DNA from: Auanema rhodensis
Lineage: Eukaryota; Nematoda; Chromadorea; Rhabditida; Rhabditidae
Assembly (NCBI GenBank): GCA_964057225.1
Contig: OZ059898.1
Location: forward strand, 10,974,001-11,038,000
Reading direction: 5' to 3'
DNA length: 64,000 nt
Position numbers and translations under genes: made by a program. Position 1 is the stretch's first letter. The number at the start of each line of letters is the position of its first letter. This document shows positions 57,146-64,000 of the stretch, in pieces. Under the pieces are notes generated by a model. The model made no database searches and was not told the origin of the DNA. It was given only the letters and a program-made list of their open reading frames with translations.

Positions 57146-59139
57146 TTTATCTTTTTAATAACTTTTATACTCCTCGGTAATTACCTTTCTCAGCGAGTAC
57201 AGAATTTCAAATTTCATTTCCACTCACTCTTTTCTTTCTATTTTGTTCATTTTCTCACTCATCTGCGCCTATGATTGAACACGAGATGCCTTACTAGCAT
57301 AGCCACCTACGCCTCTTTGTCTATATCTAGTCGATGACCTGGAAATCATAATCCAGTGGAGCAAACAAAAATTGAGAAAAAAGTTTTTTGATGAAGGAGT
57401 AGTGTCAGCTAATTTGATATCCAGATATATGTACAAGTAGGAGGGAAAAGCTCAACATTTTGATTAACTATACGCTTGATTTGATTTATATCTCGTAAAA
57501 ATATAACTTTTTTATTAACTTTTGCTTGTAAATTCATAATAATATAAGCTGTTGATTAGAATATTTTTCATCATTCAAGTATATTTTATGAATAAAAGCA
57601 AAAAAGGTAGAGATAAAAAAGAGAAAGGTCTATGAGAGATGTATGAAAAAATGAGAAATGACAAATGAGTTTTTGTTTTGTGATGTTTGAACGACAACAT
57701 GTTTTTTTGATGATGTAAAATATGCTCATCTAATTAGTCAGAATATTTAAAATTCAAATTTGACGCTTTAATGCTGTAAGTCTCTACGTTTTAACAAATA
57801 CAGAGAAAGACATCTTTTGTATCAAACTTAATTAAGAAATAAGGTAGTCTTGAAAGATCGAGAAACAATATTGAGGAAAACGGTGTATCTATGTTGTTTT
57901 ACGTGTAAAAATGAAAAAACAAATGAAATAAACAGAATTATTTGAATATATTATTCTTTCAGATTGATAGAAAAAATTGTTTGACAAAAGAAATCCAAAG
58001 ATAATTGGACGTTTAATATGAGAACTACATGAGATGTTCATGATTTTTCGTTTGAATGCTGCTAGAAGAAACTATTTCTGGGAGATAAACAAACTTGCTC
58101 AATCACATCAATTAGGATTGCATGAAAACGATTTATAAAATCATAGAGCCCATAATGCCAACGAAAGTTTGCAGATCTGTTTTCTCTTCTTATTTTCATT
58201 ATTTTATCTTCCCTCTCTCACTTTCTGAGATTGTTCTTCTGTTTCATACATACACACTTTTCTTTTTTCAACTATACTTTGTTCATATCTCTCATATCCT
58301 CTCACTTTGTCAATCGCTTCATCTCTCTCACTTCTTATAGTTCTCTCAGAGGTCTTTTTCAACATCATTCTTGTCTGATATGTCATAACAGATTCAACTG
58401 TTGAAACCAGCTGCTTCATATGAAGATAAGGATGATATGCAAAGGACAGATACGACTCCGTCTCAGGTGAGAGGATATGTTTTTCCGTTACAAAATGATT
58501 TTTTTATGTCTGAAGCATCAGTTGTTCACATATGATATAGTGGAAAGGAAAAAATCGGAGAGATCTTTGAATGAGAGCTCAAACCAGGCGAAACATGATC
58601 GACATTAGGTTTTTTTTGGTAAAAAATATTTTTCTATCAAAAAGCACAAACATATAGAAATGAATGAGAAGTCAGAAACGGATATCTGAGTGAACGTCAT
58701 GGTTATCGTAGGGAAATAATTGAGTCGGGAATATAAATAGTTTAATATAAATGAAAATAATAATTAATGGAAAAAGACCTGAAGAGCTATTCCAGGTTTG
58801 GTCATTTTCAATCTAGCTAGACAAGAGATCAGATTGAATGAATCAGAAATGGAACCAAATGATCAAAATTTCAATATGTGTCTTTTGATTCATTTCAAAA
58901 TGCCCAGAGGGCATGTTGTGGAGCGAAAGATGACTGTGTAAAGCTTTAGAGCATGTTATGTCTTTGAGCTCTCTGGCCAACAATAGGCTGAATGACTATG
59001 GTGTAATAATCTTCTTTTAAAGCCGGACTTTGATGCAATAACACGTAGCTTCATTGTGGAATTATATTATAAGTTTGAGGATAGATTGAGAGAAAAGAGA
59101 AGAAAGAGAAAGTTAAAGCTGTAACCATTGAGTGATGAA

Positions 59140-59189
59140 GAGAGGTAGAGAGAGGGAGAGATTTAAAAGAAGAAAGGGAATGGAAAAAC

Positions 59190-59231
<42 letters not shown>

Positions 59232-59255
59232 GAAAGAGGGATAGAGTGAGATATG
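59140..59255. repeat. GA microsatellite
   Basis: A nearly pure (GA)n core at about 59192-59227, flanked by degenerate GA-rich sequence. Confidence 0.88.
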
Positions 59256-61297
59256 GATGACGAGAACGGAAATATTTGACGTAAATAAAATTGAAAATAA
59301 AAATTTCAAAAAAGCTGATGAGAAACATTCACGTGTTTTCACGTAGCAACTAACTTTGATGTAAGTTCAATGATATTGAATAAGCTACATATTTGAGATG
59401 AAACAGACATTTTTATTGAACTTCTTAGAATATTCAACCGGAAGTCAAAAGTGAATAAATAAGTTTAAGAGTTTAAGTGAAAAAAAAGAACAATGTATAT
59501 GTATGCATGCAAAAGATGAGATGAATGGACTTGATTAATTAGCTTAGCTGAGTGTGATGATCACAACTGAAACTATTAATCTATGTGAGTGTGTTGGACA
59601 ACGTTCTACTGGAGGATAAGATCAATTTTTGTCTTCTTCTTCAGGAGATAGAGATAGAAAGTAAGAGAGAAAATGCCATTAGACGAAACAAGCTAGAAGA
59701 AAAAAATCAGAAAGAAGCGGAAGAAGAAAAAGAATAAGCAGAATAATTCCGAAAGAGTGATGGAGAATTATGAGATAATGAGAAAATTAGATATGGAAAG
59801 AGATGGAGAAGAAGCTGATTTGAGCAGCAAGTGTCGTAAGAGGATATAAACCAATTGCGAATGTGAAAGACCACAAACACACTTCGACATGAATAACAGG
59901 CGATTAAGTACAAATCGTTCATGTATGCTTTGTGGCGGATAGAATTTGAATTACATGATTATTATATCATATAATTAATTGAATTACGACATAGTTACCT
60001 GATCGAAATTAGTCTGAATATGAAAAATTGTGAGAGCAGAAGATGGAAGATTATTAAATATGCATTTGGTTTATTCAAACAAAATGTAAGGTTTATGATT
60101 TTATATACTACTGAGTTTTCATGAGTTTTGAGAAAAATCATGTCATTATAATGATTCAAAAGTAAAACAAAATTATAATGATGAGGAAGATGATGTTGAT
60201 GAAAAAAGATGAGATGATTGAGTGAAAGACTAGAAAACCAATATTTTGATTGTTCTTTGGATCTTTGTAAAAGATTTTACTAATGCTCTAGCTGTACTTC
60301 AAGTGCATTCTTAGAAAAATTTTGTCTTGGCCCAACTAAAAGAAAAATCCTTGAGAACATTAGATAAAGTTTAAATGCCGTCAAAAGAGTAAATCTTTGA
60401 TGTTCAGACATGATATGAAACTCGAACACATCAATTTTTCGAAATATCATATGATTAGATTGAGATTTTTTAATAATATGAAAGATTATGATTAACTATA
60501 TCATATAGTTTATGAGAAAATAAGTATGATATGCAATGTAATGTTAACAATTACAACTAATTATTTCATGATAATGAGGTGTAGCAGTATTAAAAACAAA
60601 ATGGGATAGATAATGAAAAAAATGAGAGAAGCTGATTTCAATGTATTCTCTCAGCTTTTTTGAAAGTAAAGTCGGATAAGAAACGTTTCTTAAGTGATTT
60701 CCTTGTCCTTGCTGTCTATGGCCTGACGATGTCACATAGAAAATGTGTAAAAGTCCGGAAAAGCTTGGTGATGAGCAACTGTTCAAAAATCAGTTTCAGC
60801 TCTGTTTTCTCGAGCTCGTATCACTCCAGTTTTAGAACCTCTCATATTCCTACTTCCTCATCTTATTCAATACTCATTCACTTTACACTTTTTTCGTGTT
60901 TCACCGAGTTTTGTTTTTAGAGTTTGACTCGCACGCTTTGACTCTCTGTGCCTTGTTCTCTAAGCTTTGCCTTACTCTTTACGTCTTTTGCATATAAACG
61001 TTTTTTTTGTCAAATATGTTCATGCTCTTCATTGGTAAACTTCGAGTCAGGTCTCAATTTTCAGTTTTAGCAAACACATTACAAAAATATTTGTTGGGTG
61101 CACTAAGAAAATGGATTGAAAATAATATGAAAAACTATGAGTCATGAAAACGACTGAGCTGAAGCTAAAAAAAGAAAAACTTGCCTCGGAATGATAGAGA
61201 ATGAGGAAGAATGAACGCTAGCCAACGAATTAGCTTAAGAAAACGTTTGCCAAAAATAGAGAGACGTAAATGCCACTAGAAAATAAGAGAGAATAAA

Positions 61298-61345
61298 TGT
61301 AGATAGAGAGAGAGAGAGAAGAGGGGGAGAAGATAGAGAGAGTAT
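61298..61345. repeat. GA microsatellite
   Basis: A short (GA)n run with an AGGGGGAG interruption. Confidence 0.8.
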
Positions 61346-61470
61346 TCTAATGTGCCAGAGATAGATTTTAGTTGTTTTATTCAAAGGGCAAGAACTGAAC
61401 AAGAGAACAAAGAAGAAAAAATGGGAAGTCTATGCCATTTTGTTCTCAAAAAGTTGTGTAACTGCAGAAA

Positions 61471-61555
61471 AAAGAGCAAGAATGCCGGAGGTCCAGTGCC
61501 TTTATGGCTTCTAAAAACGGCTCTTTGCACCTTGTTTTTGAGGTAAAACCTCAAA
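61471..61555 (+). ncRNA. Two adjacent potential RNA hairpins
   Basis: AAAGAGC at 61471-61477 pairs with GCTCTTT at 61520-61526. Inside, AGAA(T)GCC pairs with GGCTTCT with one bulge, giving a roughly 14-bp interrupted stem with a terminal loop of about 19 nt. Ten bases on, TTTGAGGT-AAA-ACCTCAAA (61537-61555) forms a perfect 8-bp hairpin. The GC content is above the surroundings. Size and shape resemble a small precursor hairpin, but no known family is recognised and chance inverted repeats are possible. Confidence 0.25.
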
Positions 61556-61907
61556 CGTTTTATGTGTTCAAATTTAGAAGATTGGTGTAGTAGAATATCA
61601 AGTATGAAAGATTGTTTGGATTGTGAGCTAAATAAAATGAATGAAATCAAGAGGTAACTGAACTTTTCCGTGAATTGGTATTCATAAACAGGATAAGAAC
61701 ATGAAAAGTGAAGTTAAAGGAAAAAAGATAAGAAAAACGTATCATACTTTTATAGAAGACATATATAAACTTTGAATATGATCTTATACAACTGAATTAA
61801 GGAAGAAAGGAAGAAGAGTGTGAAGTATGTCTCAATGTTAGAGATATAGAGGTACGTCCGTAGAAAGAGAATAAGGGAGTGAGAATTTCGAAAAAAAGAA
61901 AAAGAAT

Positions 61908-61908
61908 T

Positions 61909-61956
<48 letters not shown>

Positions 61957-61970
61957 AGAGAAGGGGAGAC
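61908..61970. repeat. GA microsatellite
   Basis: A pure (GA)n core of about 38 bp followed by AAAGAGAAAGAG, ending at the edge of a GC-richer island. Confidence 0.88.
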
Positions 61971-62075
61971 GCCTTTGGGTGCCTCAGGGTGCAGGCATCG
62001 ATTCGCCTAGCTGATGAACTTCGTGCTCTCCTGCACATGGCTTTCATGCACTCCGTAGAACAATTCTTGCTCTCT
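61971..62075. other. GC-richer unannotated island
   Basis: About 100 bp with many CpG/GC-rich words between a GA tract and CT-rich DNA, in an otherwise AT-rich region. It contains a 7-bp inverted repeat GTGCAGG/CCTGCAC and a local direct repeat GGGTGC. Both strands have open frames through it, but no protein family is recognised. It could be a promoter, an untranslated first exon or a conserved element. Confidence 0.3.
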
Positions 62076-64000
62076 CCGAGTTTATCTCTATCTCTTCCCA
62101 TATACACTTATTCACAATTTCTTGTCTCTCTTCTCTATTTTTTTCGTTTACTTGTCCGTCGCCGCTGTAAGTTTTCATCTCTTTTGACAAAATGAAACAG
62201 CTTTATGTTCTTTTTTTCTCTGCTCTATCTGTCCTCATCACGAGTTCTCTGGACGTCTAGTGGTCAGCAGTTGTGGTCACATCAGATGCAGAACAAAGAA
62301 CATATGACATGAGTTTCTCGCCTTTGCCCTCCAGCCATTATTCTCTTTTTCTTCTAGCTCTCTGTTCGTTTCTCTTACATTCATATGAGTTATCTCATCC
62401 TCTTTATTCTATTTTTCTCTGCGTCTACAGATTTTCCATGGTAATATCAGCTAAACGTGAAACATCATAGAACAAGCCAGGAAAGTGGATATGTTGAGAA
62501 ATGGGTGAATTGAAATGAAAGCTCTCTGGTCTTCGAAAAAAAAACTCAATTTCGTTGGTTGTTTGTAACCATTGTTCAAACAAGTTTTACATAAAATCTC
62601 AAGTTTTCCAAACAAAAACAAGCATGTAAGGCATTATTAAACCTAACGTTAATACATACATGTGATCAAAAAAATTATAACTAAGCATTACTCTCATTAT
62701 CATTATCGCTTAAGCTTCGAATAATCTTGGCTTTTGACAACAATCGTAGACAATCTATTTTCGAATTTCGAAAAAAAAATTTGATGCTTGAATAAAGATT
62801 AGAAAATAATTTTTCATGAGACATGAATAAAAGTAGTTAAGAAGCTAAATTCAGAAAAGTTTACGCCACATGAAATATGACTTGTCTACGATGTTTCTCC
62901 ATTGACGAGCTTTTTGTTCATTATCAAGATTCATATTCAGCAATATAATCACATAACATCGAATCTTCTTCACTTTTTCTTTTTGTTAGCTGAAACAAAA
63001 AAAATTGAAAAGAAGACATCAGGTCTATCTTCAATTTAATCTGAGCAGCCAGCTGAACCAATTTCATTTTGTGAGCTCTAGGGTGGGTATGTGAGTCTCT
63101 GTGTATGTGTCAATATCTTAATGTATTGAACCGACCATTGGTCACTTCATATCATTTGCATTTGCATTTCCCACATAGCTTTTAGTCAAAATGGCCAGAA
63201 GATTATAGGCTTTCATATCAATCTATTTTTGTGAAAGCAAGGCGAAAGAATTTTTTAAATTGATAAATACACATAAAGAGTCATGTTTTGATCACATTTT
63301 TTGGTTCCCGGCTTCTGCAGTAGAAATTTGAGAAGATTGAAAGGATCTAAAGATGATAGAAGTGAACGGCAAGATACGAAGGCATTTCTGTATGAGAATG
63401 AACTGATGTTGGGTTAACGAAATAAGATCCATCGTATACGTTTTTCAAATATTCTATTCTCTCCGTTTCTGTTAGCAACATCAACATGGAGTTTGTTGTT
63501 TCTAGCTCAGCATTCATTGTAAGAAAACGTCAAAATAAAAAACTACAATTTCTAAATGTCATATAATCATCACCATTAGCTGAGGGAACACCATCTTTAG
63601 CTTCGACATCAAAGCCCATTTCTCGAAATTTATGTTTCGTCAACAAAGATCACCACTGTCAGCATAATATAATAATTTCAATAAGGGTACAGAAGTGATG
63701 ATCTGTATAGGTTCAAGCCTTTTCTAAATTTCTCTTTTCTCGTCTCTTCCGATTATCTTCTTCTCTTCTTGATTTCCTAGTCTAAACATAAAAGCAGAAA
63801 ATCGGTAAACAGTCCAAATGATCGAAAATGAAAAAGGAGACAAATCAAAACTTTGGACACGGCATTCGAAAACGTCAAATGCCTTTTCACACCTGCTTTT
63901 TTTGGCCTTTATTATAAATAAAAAGATTATGTTAGTTCAAATTCAAAACATTTTCTTTTTCTCAAAAATATTCTATATATGCAAATTAAGAAACAAAAGA
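62076..64000. other. AT-rich region, nothing recognised
   Basis: Pyrimidine-rich stretches in the first 300 bp, then generic AT-rich DNA to the window end. There are no open frames above background, no tRNA and no repeat family that I can name. Confidence 0.5.

Larger units (their letters stand above)
54339..61297. other. Upstream region of the TSC22-family gene, no gene found
   Basis: Nearly 7 kb of AT-rich DNA with GA/CT tracts. Short open frames (for example 54690-54944, 60660-60920) show no domain, no splice framework and repeat-driven composition. It contains an E-box CACGTG at 54687-54692, about 350 bp upstream of the TSC22 start. Distal promoters or untranslated exons of longer isoforms could lie here, but I see no proof. 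Confidence 0.5.

Noticed and set aside
57059..62107. Leu/Ser-rich open frames at 57059, 58122, 59113, 61907 and similar
   Set aside because: They are produced by CT/GA microsatellites and lack any splice or domain support.

Overview
The window is eukaryotic and most likely from a nematode. Three things point there: split genes with T-rich acceptors (TTTCAG, TTTTCCAG) and several introns of roughly 40-75 bases, a BEL/Pao-type LTR element with a phlebovirus-like envelope (a combination known from nematode Cer elements), and a decayed ANF-type receptor ectodomain. The species cannot be named from the sequence alone.

Positions 1-29674 and 37430-about 47630 form one giant tandem array, cut in two by a retroelement and running off the left edge of the window. 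The unit is 317-318 bp. Each unit carries one full 84-nt tRNA-Leu(CAG) gene with intact A and B boxes and a downstream T-run. It also carries, 175 bp further on, a degenerate tRNA-Leu remnant with both promoter boxes lost. I count 125 full-length tRNA-Leu copies (93 left of the retroelement, 32 right), plus two gene/remnant chimeras near the right end. Blocks of several units have been copied again, at offsets of 1270, 1587, 2222, 2541 and 5077 bp, so stem-breaking variants recur at block spacing.

Positions 29675-37429 hold a 7755-bp LTR retroelement coded on the minus strand. It has 416-bp LTRs that look identical, a 5-bp target duplication (GTTAT) and a 12-nt primer-binding site for tRNA-Gly. 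It landed immediately upstream of a tRNA-Leu gene. Its main open frame fuses a Gag-like start to the C-terminal part of a BEL/Pao integrase and then to a phlebovirus-G2-like envelope. Protease, reverse transcriptase, RNase H and the integrase core are absent. A Gag zinc-knuckle segment lies, unusually, downstream of the envelope.

Right of the array, 47666-50089 (minus) is the broken ectodomain and membrane segment of an ANF-receptor-like protein. Its 3' part, where an intracellular domain would be, is replaced by the array. Positions 52405-54338 (minus) hold a compact three-exon TSC22-family leucine-zipper gene. From 54.3 to 64 kb the sequence is AT-rich, with GA/CT microsatellites and a few possible RNA hairpins, and I find no gene I can support.
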